Below are positions 1-9,273 of a stretch of 64,000 bases of DNA, piece after piece. The DNA lies in assembly GCF_013155275.1 (NCBI RefSeq), contig NZ_JABJXS010000014.1, positions 1-64,000 of the forward strand, in the 5' to 3' direction. The notes beneath the pieces were generated by a model. That model ran no database searches. It was not told where the DNA came from and saw only the letters and a list, made by a program, of their open reading frames with translations. The position numbers and the translations under genes were made by a program. Each line of letters opens with the position of its first letter. The stretch's first letter is position 1. Source of the DNA: Brenneria sp. hezel4-2-4 (GTDB lineage: Bacteria > Pseudomonadota > Gammaproteobacteria > Enterobacterales > Enterobacteriaceae).

Positions 1-3000
1 ACGGTTGCGCCGGATGCCTTGATTACCATTGATACGATTACGGCGGATAATGTGGTGAATGCGGCCGAGTCCAACCAGACCATTAATGTGACCGGTCAGG
101 TTGGCGATCAGGTGCAGGCTGGTGATGCGGTGACTGTCATGGTGGGTAGTGAGACTTATCAGACTACGGTCAATGCCGATGGGACGAGCTGGAGTGTGAG
201 TGTGCCCGGCAGCGTGCTGGCGGGAAATACCGCCGTTAATGCCACGGTAACCACCGCGGATGCGGCGGGGAATATCGCTACGGCGGATGCCAGTCGCGGT
301 TATACGGTTGATACGGTGGCGCCGGATGCCTCGATCAGTATTGATACCATCACCGCCGATAATGTGGTGAATGCGGCCGAGTCTAATCAGACTATCAATG
401 TCACCGGTCAGGTGGGCGATAATGTCCAGGCCGGTGATGCGGTGACCGTCACCGTCGGTAGCGAGACTTATCAGACTACGGTGAATGCCGATGGCGTAAC
501 CTGGAGTGTGAATGTGCCCGGCAGCGTGCTGGCGGGAAATACCTCAGTTAATGCCACGGTGACCACCGCAGATACGGCGGGCAATACCACCACGGCAGAG
601 GCTAACCGTCCTTATGATGTCGACATAATTGCCCCGGATGTGTCGATCAGTATTGATACCATCACCGCCGATAACGTAGTCAATGCCGTCGAGTCCGGCC
701 AGACCATCAGCGTGACCGGCCAAGTGGGCGATCAGGTACGGGCGGGTGATGTGGTGACCGTCACGGTGGGGAGTGAGACTTACCAGACGACGGTCAATGC
801 CGATGGCAGCACCTGGAGTGTGGATATCCCCGGTAGTGTGCTGGCGGGAAATACCTCAGTTAATGCCACGGTAACCACCGCGGATGCGGCGGGGAATATC
901 GCTACGGCGGATGCCAGTCGCGGTTACACCGTTGATACGGTGGCACCGGATGCGTCGATTACCGTTGATACCATCACCGCCGATAATGTGGTGAATGCGG
1001 CCGAGTCCGGTCAGACTATCAGCGTGACCGGTCAGGTTGGCGATCAGGTGCGGGCAGGTGATGCGGTGACCGTCACGGTGGGCAGTGAGACTTACCAAAC
1101 CACGGTGAATGCCGATGGCGTGACCTGGAGCGTGAGTGTTCCCGGTAGCGTACTGGCAGGGAATACGGCGGTTACGGCGAGTGTCACTACATCTGATGCC
1201 GCGGGCAATACCACCACGGCGGATGCCAGCCGCGGTTACACGGTTGATACCGTGGCGCCGGATGCCTCGATCAGTATTGATACCATCACCGCCGATAATG
1301 TGGTCAATGCCGTTGAGTCCAACCAGACCATCAATGTGACCGGTCAGGTTGGCGATCAGGTGCAAGCGGGCGATGCAGTGACCGTCACGGTGGGTAGCGA
1401 GACCTATCAGACCACCGTTAATGCCGATGGCGTGACCTGGAGTGTCAATATTCCCGGCAGCGTACTGGCGGGAAATACCTCAGTTAATGCCACGGTAACC
1501 ACCTCTGACGCGGCGGGCAATACTACCACGGCGGATGCCAGCCGCGGTTACACCGTTGATACCGTGGCGCCGGATGCGTCGATTACCATCGATACCATCA
1601 CCGCCGATAATGTGGTGAATGCCGCCGAGTCTAACCAGTCTATCAATGTGACGGGTCAGGTTGGCGATAATGTCCAGGCCGGTGATGCGGTGACCGTCAC
1701 CGTAGGTAGTGAGACCTACCAGACCACGGTCAATGCCGATGGCAGCACCTGGAGTGTCAATATTCCTGGTAGCGTATTAGCTGCCAATACGGCGATTAAT
1801 GCCACGGTGACAACCTCTGATGCGGCAGGCAATACCGCCACGGCGGACGCCAGTCGTCCTTACTCGGTTGATACGGTAGCGCCGGATATTGATATTACGC
1901 ATTTCGCGGGCAATGACGGTTATATCAGCCAGCATGAGTTGGCCAATACGGTCGTCAGCGGCACCAGCAGCGAGAAGACCGTCGATTTGGTCTTTACCGA
2001 CGTCAATGGCCGGTCTGTCACGCTGAGCAATGTGCCGGTAGTTGATGGCACATGGCAGGCGCAAAGCGATCTCAGTTCACTGGCGGAGGGGAAGATCACC
2101 GTTGATGCCACGGCAACCGATCCGGCAGGCAATCAGTCTCATGCCAGCAGTGATGCGGTAATGGATATTACGCCGCCGGTTGCTCTCGATGATGCGGTAA
2201 CCGGCATGGAAGATACGCCGCTGCATATCGGCTGGAGCGATCTCGGCGTATCAGCCGATACCTCCGGTATCGTGATCTCGGCGCTGCCGCCGGCCAGTAC
2301 CGGGACGCTCTATTTTAACGATGGCGGTAGCTGGAAGGCGGTAACGGTCGGTCAGGCGTTTACGGCTCAAGATCTTGATTTACGGTTTGAGGCGGCGGCA
2401 AATGCCGCGGGCTCTTCGTTAAGTGAGTTCTCATACCAGCCGGTCGATACGGTGGGAAATATCGGTAGCGATGCATCGTTGAGCATTAATATTACCCCGG
2501 TTGCCGACGCGCCGGTGGTTACCCTGAATATCGCCAGCGGCGAAACCACGGTGGTGCCGCAGACGATCGCCGTCAACGGCGGCAGCGAGAACGGCGGGTT
2601 CGATATCCAGGACGGCAAGATCGTCGCTATCGGCGATGGCGTCCGCATTTGGCTGACGCAGGGAGATCCGGTTCCCACGGTGGTGGGTAACGGCGTCATT
2701 GCCTATTACAACCAGGGGAATATCAGCGGCAGCAGTAGCTACACCGATATCTACGTGGTGCATAACGGTTCCGGATATGTCCAGGACGGCACCCAGCGCG
2801 GCCTGAATCAGGTCAGCGGCAATGACGGATCGGAAGCGAGCGGTACGTCGCCGGACTATATTTTTATTCAAGACGGCGATACCAGCACCTACAGCGTCAG
2901 CACGTCGACCAACAACAATGCCGCGAGCAATGTGAATACGTTCAATGGCGTGAGCGTTTACGGCAACAGTCAGCTAATCAACAGCGGCAACCAGTTGGAA

Positions 3001-5058
3001 GGCGTTATCTACGGTGATGGCTCCACCGTTTTGGCGGATAGCGGCGATACCACCACGGTCGAGGTGATTTCCGTCCAAAGCGGTTATCAGCAGCACACAA
3101 TCAATGTCTCCGCCGCGTTGATGGATACCGACGGCAGCGAAACGCTATCCGGCATTACTTTATCCGGGCTGCCGGAAGGCACGCAGATTGTCTCCGGCGA
3201 TACGGTGCTTTATACCGTGGGGAGTGAAGGGACGTACCTGATCCCGAATACGGATAATGCGCAGTCGTTCACCGCTGACCTTAACATCTGGGTTCCGGTC
3301 GCGGCCGGCAAGTTTGATGTAATTGCTCAGGCGACCTCAACCGAATCGGGCAATTATGATTCCGCGACCGGCTCTTCCGTGGAAGAGGTCGAACAGTATG
3401 GTTTAAGTATCGGCTCGACCGGTGATGATGCGATGTCGGGCACGCACAGCCATGATTTGATGGTCGCTGATGTTTCTGGGTTGCAGCTTGTCGAAGGGCA
3501 GAACTATAACATTGCGTTTATGGTGGATTCTTCAGGCAGCATGTCGAGTAGCGACATAGCAAAAACGCAGGCCTCGTTGACTAATGTGTTTAACAGTCTG
3601 ATAAAAAGCGCCAACGGCGCCAACTCAGGCACGGTCAACGTCTTCCTGGCCGATTTTGACACTCAGGTCGGTAAAACGGTTTCCGTTAATCTGAGCGATC
3701 CTGACGCGTTGCAAAGTCTGACCGATGTGCTGAATTCGATGGTCGGCGGTTTGGCTAACGGCGGCGGCACCAACTACGAGGATGTGTTCAAAACCACCGC
3801 TAACTGGTTTTTAAGCGATCAGGTGACAAGCAATGTCGGCAATAACCTGACCTATTTTATTACCGACGGCGAGCCGACCTTTTATCAGACCGGCGAAACC
3901 AATGAAGTTCAGGTTGGATCGAAAAATCAATATCTGAATATTGACGATATCAACTATCAGCCCGGCGAAGCTTATTCTATGACTGTATACAGTAGGTCTC
4001 GTGAAGTCATTGATGAACAAGGAAACGTCTATCGTTATAGCGGTCATAACAGTAGCGGTTCCGTCATTGGACAAGTTCATGCCCAGGGGGACGGCACCTA
4101 CGAAATCTCTACCCTCGGTGGCGCAGGCAACAATAGTTCCTACTGGAACGGTCGCTATTGGGTGGATAATTCAGGTAATCTCGACGCCAGCAATGCACAA
4201 GCGACAGAAGCGTTTGCGCAGTTGAAAAAACTGTCCAACGTTGACGCTATCGGTATTGGCGACGATCTGAATGCCAGCAGCCTGCAACACTATGACACTG
4301 ACGGTCACGTGCAGGATCATATCGATCCCAGTCAGTTGAATGAGGCGATCCTGGGCAGTAATGAGCCGATGCATGCCGGCAATGACGAACTCAACGGCGG
4401 CTTAGGTAACGATATCCTGTTCGGCGATGTGGTGACGTTTGATAACATTGAAGGCAACGGCCTCTCTGCGTTGCAAAACTATATTGCCGGGCGGATGGGG
4501 CTACAGGATACGCTGCCGACCGCGAAAGAGATGCACGGTTACATTACCGCGCACAGCAGCGAGTTTGATATTTCTTCCGCAAGTGACGGTAATGATATTC
4601 TTAACGGCGGCGTGGGCAATGACATCCTCTTCGGGCAAGGCGGCAACGATACCCTGAATGGCGGAAGCGGCAACGATCTGCTGTATGGCGGCAGCGGAGA
4701 TGATCTGTTGATCGGCGGGGCGGGCAATGATGTATTGATCGGCGGCGCCGGGGCAGATACCTTCAAGTGGCAGGCCGGTGAGGTGGGGCATGATGTTATC
4801 AAGGACTTCAATGCCAGCGAAGGCGACAGGATCGATTTAAGCGATCTGGTCGGCGAACTGGAAGAGGGAACCGATATCAGTCGCTATATTCGCATTACCG
4901 ATAGCGATGGTTCGCCGACGATCGAAGTCAGTCCCGAAGGGAACTTCACCGGCGCTGGCGGCGGCACGGTGGCGGTATCCATTACGCTTGAGCACTACAG
5001 CGGCGCGTTACCGTCGCTTGAAAGTTTAATCAGCAAGCCAGAGCAAACTCAGAGCTGA
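1..5058 (+). CDS. LapA/BapA-type RTX adhesin, C-terminal part (5' end outside window)
   Basis: The reading frame is open from base 1, so this is the last ~1685 residues of a much larger surface adhesin. It begins with six nearly identical 104-residue Ig-like repeats (each with DTITADNVVNA near its start and AAGNTTTADAS near its end), followed by a divergent seventh repeat. A cadherin-like/spacer part and a von Willebrand A domain follow (MIDAS DSSGS at nt 3526-3540). Next come RTX nonapeptides of the GGxGNDxLxGG type (nt about 4370-4770) and an acidic C-terminal type I secretion signal. Proteins of this build are exported by a type I ABC system and held at the surface. The neighbouring lapG/lapD pair suggests release by periplasmic proteolysis under c-di-GMP control. 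The N-terminal retention module and LapG site are not in the window. Function is inferred from architecture and neighbours. Confidence 0.9.
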   Translation, partial: TVAPDALITIDTITADNVVNAAESNQTINVTGQVGDQVQAGDAVTVMVGSETYQTTVNADGTSWSVSVPGSVLAGNTAVNATVTTADAAGNIATADASRGYTVDTVAPDASISIDTITADNVVNAAESNQTINVTGQVGDNVQAGDAVTVTVGSETYQTTVNADGVTWSVNVPGSVLAGNTSVNATVTTADTAGNTTTAEANRPYDVDIIAPDVSISIDTITADNVVNAVESGQTISVTGQVGDQVRAGDVVTVTVGSETYQTTVNADGSTWSVDIPGSVLAGNTSVNATVTTADAAGNIATADASRGYTVDTVAPDASITVDTITADNVVNAAESGQTISVTGQVGDQVRAGDAVTVTVGSETYQTTVNADGVTWSVSVPGSVLAGNTAVTASVTTSDAAGNTTTADASRGYTVDTVAPDASISIDTITADNVVNAVESNQTINVTGQVGDQVQAGDAVTVTVGSETYQTTVNADGVTWSVNIPGSVLAGNTSVNATVTTSDAAGNTTTADASRGYTVDTVAPDASITIDTITADNVVNAAESNQSINVTGQVGDNVQAGDAVTVTVGSETYQTTVNADGSTWSVNIPGSVLAANTAINATVTTSDAAGNTATADASRPYSVDTVAPDIDITHFAGNDGYISQHELANTVVSGTSSEKTVDLVFTDVNGRSVTLSNVPVVDGTWQAQSDLSSLAEGKITVDATATDPAGNQSHASSDAVMDITPPVALDDAVTGMEDTPLHIGWSDLGVSADTSGIVISALPPASTGTLYFNDGGSWKAVTVGQAFTAQDLDLRFEAAANAAGSSLSEFSYQPVDTVGNIGSDASLSINITPVADAPVVTLNIASGETTVVPQTIAVNGGSENGGFDIQDGKIVAIGDGVRIWLTQGDPVPTVVGNGVIAYYNQGNISGSSSYTDIYVVHNGSGYVQDGTQRGLNQVSGNDGSEASGTSPDYIFIQDGDTSTYSVSTSTNNNAASNVNTFNGVSVYGNSQLINSGNQLEGVIYGDGSTVLADSGDTTTVEVISVQSGYQQHTINVSAALMDTDGSETLSGITLSGLPEGTQIVSGDTVLYTVGSEGTYLIPNTDNAQSFTADLNIWVPVAAGKFDVIAQATSTESGNYDSATGSSVEEVEQYGLSIGSTGDDAMSGTHSHDLMVADVSGLQLVEGQNYNIAFMVDSSGSMSSSDIAKTQASLTNVFNSLIKSANGANSGTVNVFLADFDTQVGKTVSVNLSDPDALQSLTDVLNSMVGGLANGGGTNYEDVFKTTANWFLSDQVTSNVGNNLTYFITDGEPTFYQTGETNEVQVGSKNQYLNIDDINYQPGEAYSMTVYSRSREVIDEQGNVYRYSGHNSSGSVIGQVHAQGDGTYEISTLGGAGNNSSYWNGRYWVDNSGNLDASNAQATEAFAQLKKLSNVDAIGIGDDLNASSLQHYDTDGHVQDHIDPSQLNEAILGSNEPMHAGNDELNGGLGNDILFGDVVTFDNIEGNGLSALQNYIAGRMGLQDTLPTAKEMHGYITAHSSEFDISSASDGNDILNGGVGNDILFGQGGNDTLNGGSGNDLLYGGSGDDLLIGGAGNDVLIGGAGADTFKWQAGEVGHDVIKDFNASEGDRIDLSDLVGELEEGTDISRYIRITDSDGSPTIEVSPEGNFTGAGGGTVAVSITLEHYSGALPSLESLISKPEQTQS
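31..1902 (+). repeat. Six tandem 312-bp coding repeats
   Basis: The DTITAD-encoding segment recurs at 31, 343, 655, 967, 1279 and 1591, an exact 312-bp spacing. Copies differ by scattered substitutions only, with no length change. They encode Ig-like stalk domains of the adhesin and probably continue upstream of base 1. Confidence 0.95.
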
Positions 5059-5071
5059 CGGTAATCGCGTG

Positions 5072-5101
5072 GAAAGGGCCTCTGAGTATGGGGCTCCTTT
5101 C
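5072..5101 (+). terminator. Possible terminator after the adhesin gene
   Basis: GAAAGG and CCTTTC bracket an imperfect GC-rich hairpin just after the adhesin stop. The tail is only modestly T-rich, so this may be weak and allow read-through into the next small gene. Confidence 0.4.
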
Positions 5102-5133
5102 ATCTTTAAGCATACTTAAAAAGGTCTCGGAAT

Positions 5134-5478
5134 ATGTTTTATATCCAGCGCGATGGTGATGGGCATCTGCTTAAGGTTGATGAGAGTCCTTTTCCCGAGA
5201 TGAATGGCGAATTGCCCGCCGGCTCCACAGAGGCATTGGAATGGTTTAAAACCCATGATAGCGCCACGGCCAGTTTGCAACAGCTGCGTCAGAGCGACCT
5301 GGAGATGGTGCGGGTACTGGAAGATTTGATTCAGGTATTAATCAATAAAGGCGTCATCAGTATTACCGATTTTCCCTCCGCGGCGCAGCTCAAGCTGATA
5401 GGCCGGGCGCAGGCGCGCGAAGCCTTGAATAGCGGATTGGATAAATTAATCGGCGATGATGAAGACGGCATGTTCTGA
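5134..5478 (+). CDS. Small conserved protein linked to the Lap adhesin locus
   Basis: 114 residues, soluble, acidic C-terminus, with no signal peptide and no membrane segment. It starts MFYIQRDGDG, has a helical middle (about residues 45-75, rich in L, E and Q) and ends GDDEDGMF. Proteins resembling this are, from memory, often labelled 'tryptophan synthase subunit beta-like', but nothing here resembles TrpB (about 400 residues, PLP lysine), so I reject that function. It lies 75 bp after the adhesin stop on the same strand and converges with lapD, so it may be co-transcribed with the adhesin. Its role is unknown; an accessory role in adhesin expression or export is only a guess from position. 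Confidence 0.8.
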   Translation: MFYIQRDGDGHLLKVDESPFPEMNGELPAGSTEALEWFKTHDSATASLQQLRQSDLEMVRVLEDLIQVLINKGVISITDFPSAAQLKLIGRAQAREALNSGLDKLIGDDEDGMF

Positions 5479-5493
5479 CAGGCGTAACAGCAT

Positions 5494-5526
5494 GATGAAA
5501 AAGGCCTTAACCGGCCGTTTTTCATC
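5494..5526. terminator. Bidirectional terminator between the small gene and lapD
   Basis: A hairpin flanked by A-run and T-run (GATGAAAAAGGCC / GGCCGTTTTTCATC, with one bulged base) lies between two convergent genes, so it can end transcription from both sides. Confidence 0.75.
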
Positions 5527-5532
5527 CGAGCG

Positions 5533-7479
5533 TCATCTTGTCGCCGGCGCCGGTTCTCCCAACAGACGTCCCATTGCGCCTTGCAACCCCATTTCCTGAA
5601 GCACTTTCAATTCGCCGGGGGTTTCAACACGCTCGGCGATAAGCGGTAGCGCAATGCTATTGGTGGCGCGATACAGGGCTTCAATAAACATTTTTTTATC
5701 TTCTTCACGATCGATATCCCGAATATAGCTGCCATCGACTTTTAAGTAAGCCAGTCCCCATTGAGACAAATTACCGATCATATTAAACCGGCCGCCAAAA
5801 TGCTGAAGCCCCAGCGCGCAGCCATGTTCGTTCAGAAGTTTGATTAAGGCTTCAAGCTGAGCGGTGTCCGGCAGTTGGTTCTCATCTAATTCCAGAATCA
5901 GCCGCTTCGCCAACTGGGGCTGCTGTTTCAGCGGCGCCAGTAACTGAGCCATTAACGGCAGGTTAATCACGGTGTTGTAGGACAGACTTAACGCCAGATC
6001 GCCTTGATGCCGGCGTAAATAACCCAGCACCTGTTTCAGCATCACCTGATCCAGCCGGGTATTCCAGCCAAAACGCTGAACCCAGGGAAGGAAGCGGCCT
6101 GCGGCGATACTGTTTCCCTGTTCATCCTCAATTCTTGCCAGCACCTTATGATGCAGTATCTGATTCGGATCGAGGCAATTCACCACCGGCTGTAAGAAAA
6201 GTTGCAGATTTTCCTGCTCCAGAATGGGATCGAGCCGGTTAAACCACATGTGCCGGTCGGTGTCCGTCCGGGGGGATGTCGACAGGCTTTCATCGATGGT
6301 GATTTTGTCTGAATGCCTTTCGGCGCAGGTCAAAGCCTGATCGCCCTGGATCAGCAGGGATTGTGCGGCGTCTCCCGGTCGGAACGGCACCATACAAAAC
6401 CGGGCCACCGGAGATACGTCTGTTTCACCCGTCAGGTATAAGCTTTCCATGTTGCGCGTCAGATCGTCTATCAACGCGTGGGCTTCCTTATCGACCAGAC
6501 CGGGGCACAGCAAGGCGAATTCGCCGCCGCGGATACGGGCTGACAGGCTCTCTGCTTTGACGTCCCGCTTTTGGGTTTTGTGGATGATTTGCCCGATTGC
6601 CGCCAGCACTGAATCGGTGCGTTGTCCTCCCAGACGCTGGTTCATTCCTGAGAGATCCTGGATGCGGATCATAATCAGGAAGCCCGGCGGCGTTTCATCA
6701 TCGGCGAGTTTGTCCTGAAACTGAATGTCGAAAGCCCGGCGGTTGGCCAACCCGGTCTGAGGATCTTGATAAGCCTCCTGACGTAAGCGCTCGCTTCGTA
6801 AGGCTTCTTCCTCAAATAGGGTCTTGAGTTTGCTAACCATCAGATTCATGGCCTGCGCCACGCGGCGCAACTCCGGCGTGTTGGGTAAATCAGGCTGGTT
6901 GAGGAATTCCCGGCGGGTAATCGCCAATGACTGATTGACGATATAGTCCAGCGGGCGCAGTTGGCGGCGCAGCATTATGGCGCCGAGCAAAACCCCAAGC
7001 GTACCGCAACTGAGCAGCCAGATGAGCGTGGCCGAACTGCTTTTCCACAAACGGGTGATGGCGAACATGGGATGGCTGACGACTTCCACTTTTGCCGCCT
7101 GTTCCCAGCCGCGCATGACGATCGCTTCGCCTGCGCCGGGTTGCAGGTTTACCAGCCGCACAAACCAGCGGGGCACATTGGGCACTTCCGGCGACGCCGT
7201 GCGCGCCAGCGTAATGTTATCGGTTTTTAAATCCCGAATGCGGATGCTGGAAAAGTAGCCGCTGTCAAAAATGGAGCTGACCATCAGTTCCACCATCGCC
7301 GGATCGTCGATATTCGGCGTCAGGGACAATCCCAGTGCGGTTGCCGCATCCTGGGCATGGGAACGAAGCTGGTTGTTATATTGCTCGCGCGAGTTTTCCA
7401 GACTGACGAAAAAACTCCCGCTGAAAATAATCAGCACGAACAGGCAGATGGCTATCAGTAATTGTTTGTATAGAGACAT
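5533..7479 (-). CDS. lapD: LapD-like c-di-GMP receptor (degenerate GGDEF-EAL)
   Basis: 648-residue inner-membrane protein. It has an N-terminal TM (residues about 5-25), a periplasmic LapD/MoxY-type domain, a second TM (about 150-170), a HAMP-like linker, then GGDEF and EAL domains. Both catalytic signatures are decayed: GGDEF reads RGGEF and the EAL site reads KVL, which fits a receptor rather than an enzyme. In Pseudomonas LapD, c-di-GMP bound to the EAL domain drives an inside-out change that sequesters the protease LapG, so adhesin stays on the surface. It is encoded 9 bp downstream of lapG, which implies one operon. Assignment rests on domain order, degenerate motifs and the lapG neighbour. 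Confidence 0.92.
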   Translation of the reverse strand: MSLYKQLLIAICLFVLIIFSGSFFVSLENSREQYNNQLRSHAQDAATALGLSLTPNIDDPAMVELMVSSIFDSGYFSSIRIRDLKTDNITLARTASPEVPNVPRWFVRLVNLQPGAGEAIVMRGWEQAAKVEVVSHPMFAITRLWKSSSATLIWLLSCGTLGVLLGAIMLRRQLRPLDYIVNQSLAITRREFLNQPDLPNTPELRRVAQAMNLMVSKLKTLFEEEALRSERLRQEAYQDPQTGLANRRAFDIQFQDKLADDETPPGFLIMIRIQDLSGMNQRLGGQRTDSVLAAIGQIIHKTQKRDVKAESLSARIRGGEFALLCPGLVDKEAHALIDDLTRNMESLYLTGETDVSPVARFCMVPFRPGDAAQSLLIQGDQALTCAERHSDKITIDESLSTSPRTDTDRHMWFNRLDPILEQENLQLFLQPVVNCLDPNQILHHKVLARIEDEQGNSIAAGRFLPWVQRFGWNTRLDQVMLKQVLGYLRRHQGDLALSLSYNTVINLPLMAQLLAPLKQQPQLAKRLILELDENQLPDTAQLEALIKLLNEHGCALGLQHFGGRFNMIGNLSQWGLAYLKVDGSYIRDIDREEDKKMFIEALYRATNSIALPLIAERVETPGELKVLQEMGLQGAMGRLLGEPAPATR

Positions 7480-7488
7480 AGCCTTATC

Positions 7489-8172
7489 TTACTCCTCAAG
7501 TGAAAATCCTTCGGCACGCATTTTGGTCAGTAATTCCTGCCAGCGCGAAAGTCGTTTACTGTCACCTACGCGTTTGTTGCCGCCGGCGCCCGGCAGCCAT
7601 AATCCTTCGCCATTAAAGGAATAGACCGGCAGTAAATCGGTGCGCTGGGTCGCAGGTTGAATGTTATTTATCAGGTTATCCAGCACCAGAGGGATGGCGG
7701 TTGGCGTCGGATAATAGGTAAGCACCATATGAGCCTTGTTTAGACGTAATGCCTTGACGTAAGTGATGCGCAGTTTTTCCCCCGCCACGCCTAAATGACG
7801 CAAAGTGAAATACTTGGCGATGGCGTAGTCTTCACAATCCGCCGCGCCTTTGCGTAACGCTTCAATCGGGCTGGCCCAGTAATCTTCCTGACCCCAGATG
7901 ATCGTATCATCACGAAACTGCAAACGGTCATTAAAAAAAAGATTCACGGCTTCCAGCTGTTGTTGTTCATCCGCGTTGCGCTGGGAAATCAGCAACGCCT
8001 GCCATTCATCAATCCGTCGACTGGCCGCCGGGGTCGCCGGGCCATAAAGCTGGGCCGTCCGTTGAGTAATGAGGATGAAATCCCAGTCTGCGCGCAGCGA
8101 ACCTGCCAGCAGCAATAGACAGCAAATGAGAAAAAGCTTGCAAAAAACGGTCTTAGGCAAGTGGTATTGCAC
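7489..8172 (-). CDS. lapG: LapG-like periplasmic cysteine protease
   Basis: 227 residues with a signal peptide (hydrophobic residues about 9-27, cleavage near SLRA). The bacterial transglutaminase-like (DUF920) fold shows a plausible Cys-His-Asp triad: Cys in AADCEDYA, His in NKAHMVL and Asp in LVLDNL. LapG proteases cut the N-terminal region of LapA-type adhesins after a di-alanine motif and need Ca2+. The target here is presumably the giant adhesin about 2.4 kb away on the opposite strand. It is first gene of the lapG-lapD operon and is divergent from murQ. Confidence 0.93.
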   Translation of the reverse strand: MQYHLPKTVFCKLFLICCLLLLAGSLRADWDFILITQRTAQLYGPATPAASRRIDEWQALLISQRNADEQQQLEAVNLFFNDRLQFRDDTIIWGQEDYWASPIEALRKGAADCEDYAIAKYFTLRHLGVAGEKLRITYVKALRLNKAHMVLTYYPTPTAIPLVLDNLINNIQPATQRTDLLPVYSFNGEGLWLPGAGGNKRVGDSKRLSRWQELLTKMRAEGFSLEE

Positions 8173-8331
8173 TGATATTTCTCTGTTTGCTCACAAGGCG
8201 GCCGCCCCCGGCGTGAAGATTTAATAGATTAGACTATAGTGCAGACTATCTTACTTTTATAATGGCAAAAAGCCATTACTGCGGCACCAGGATAATGGTA
8301 GAAAAAAGTGCTGCAACGAAGAGGCAACAGG

Positions 8332-9225
8332 ATGAATTTAGGCGCATTAGTATCAGAAACCCGCAATCCCGACACGATGGATTTGGATCAGTTGTCTACA
8401 CTGGACATGATGCGTGTTTTCAATCGGGAAGATCAAAAGGTGCCGGAGGCTATCCGTCAGGTATTGCCGGCGATCGCCAGAGCGGTCGATCTGGCGACGG
8501 CCGCCTTAAAAGCGGGGGGACGGCTGATTTACCTGGGAGCGGGAACCAGCGGCCGATTGGGCGTGCTGGACGCCTCGGAATGCCCCCCGACGTTTGGGGT
8601 GCCGCATGGACTGGTGATTGGCTTGATCGCCGGCGGCCCGGGCGCATTGCTTCAGGCGGTTGAAGGCGCGGAGGATGATCCGGCGTTGGGCGAGGCCGAT
8701 CTTGTCGCCCTGCATCTCACTGCGGAGGATATGGTGATCGGTCTGGCGGCTTCCGGCCGAACGCCTTATGTCATCGGCGCCTTGCGTTACGCCCGCAGCG
8801 TCGGCTGCCGGACGGCGGCGATCTCCTGTAATCCGCACGCGCCCATTGCAGAGGAAGCCCAGGTGGCGATTTCCCCGGTCGTCGGCCCGGAGGCACTGAC
8901 GGGATCGACCCGCCTGAAATCGGGAACCGCACAAAAGCTGGTGTTGAATATGATTTCCACCGGCGTCATGGTCAAGCTGGGCAAGGTGTATCAGAATCTA
9001 ATGGTGGATGTGAAAGCCACCAATGTTAAATTGTTGGATCGCGCGTGCCGGATTGTGATCGAAGCCACGGGCGCGGATCCGGATGTGGCCCGGCAGGCGC
9101 TGGCGCAGACCGGGAACGAGGTGAAACCTGCTATTCTGATGATTCTGAGCGGGGTGAGCGCGCAAGAGGCGCGACGGAAACTCCTGCAACATAAGGGTTA
9201 TCTGCGCGAGGCGCTGATTGACTGA
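8332..9225 (+). CDS. murQ: N-acetylmuramic acid 6-phosphate etherase
   Basis: 297 residues (E. coli MurQ has 298). MurQ cleaves the lactyl ether of MurNAc-6-phosphate, giving GlcNAc-6-phosphate and D-lactate in peptidoglycan recycling. The SIS-domain signatures [18 protein letters not shown] and AASGRTPYV are all present. I chose ATG 8332 ([12 protein letters not shown], as in the family, with AGAGG-like RBS at about 8319) over the in-frame GTG at 8308. No murP or murR neighbour is seen, so substrate may come from anhydroMurNAc recycling (AnmK) rather than MurNAc uptake; that is an inference. Confidence 0.95.
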   Translation: MNLGALVSETRNPDTMDLDQLSTLDMMRVFNREDQKVPEAIRQVLPAIARAVDLATAALKAGGRLIYLGAGTSGRLGVLDASECPPTFGVPHGLVIGLIAGGPGALLQAVEGAEDDPALGEADLVALHLTAEDMVIGLAASGRTPYVIGALRYARSVGCRTAAISCNPHAPIAEEAQVAISPVVGPEALTGSTRLKSGTAQKLVLNMISTGVMVKLGKVYQNLMVDVKATNVKLLDRACRIVIEATGADPDVARQALAQTGNEVKPAILMILSGVSAQEARRKLLQHKGYLREALID

Positions 9226-9226
9226 C

Positions 9227-9241
9227 ACGATGAGACATCGT
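9227..9241 (+). terminator. Terminator after murQ
   Basis: ACGATG-AGA-CATCGT is a perfect 6-bp stem followed by CTTTTATTT, starting at the murQ stop. Confidence 0.6.
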
Positions 9242-9273
9242 CTTTTATTTATCGATCGCCGAGGAGTAACGTT

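Noticed and set aside
856-1365. Antisense frame in the adhesin repeats
   Set aside because: It is periodic because the coding repeats are periodic; it is not an independent gene.
31-1902. CRISPR-like periodic repeats
   Set aside because: The 312-bp units are contiguous, translated and spacer-free, so they are protein repeats, not a CRISPR array.
5134-5478. Tryptophan synthase beta-like annotation
   Set aside because: 114 residues, no PLP lysine motif, and no trp genes nearby.
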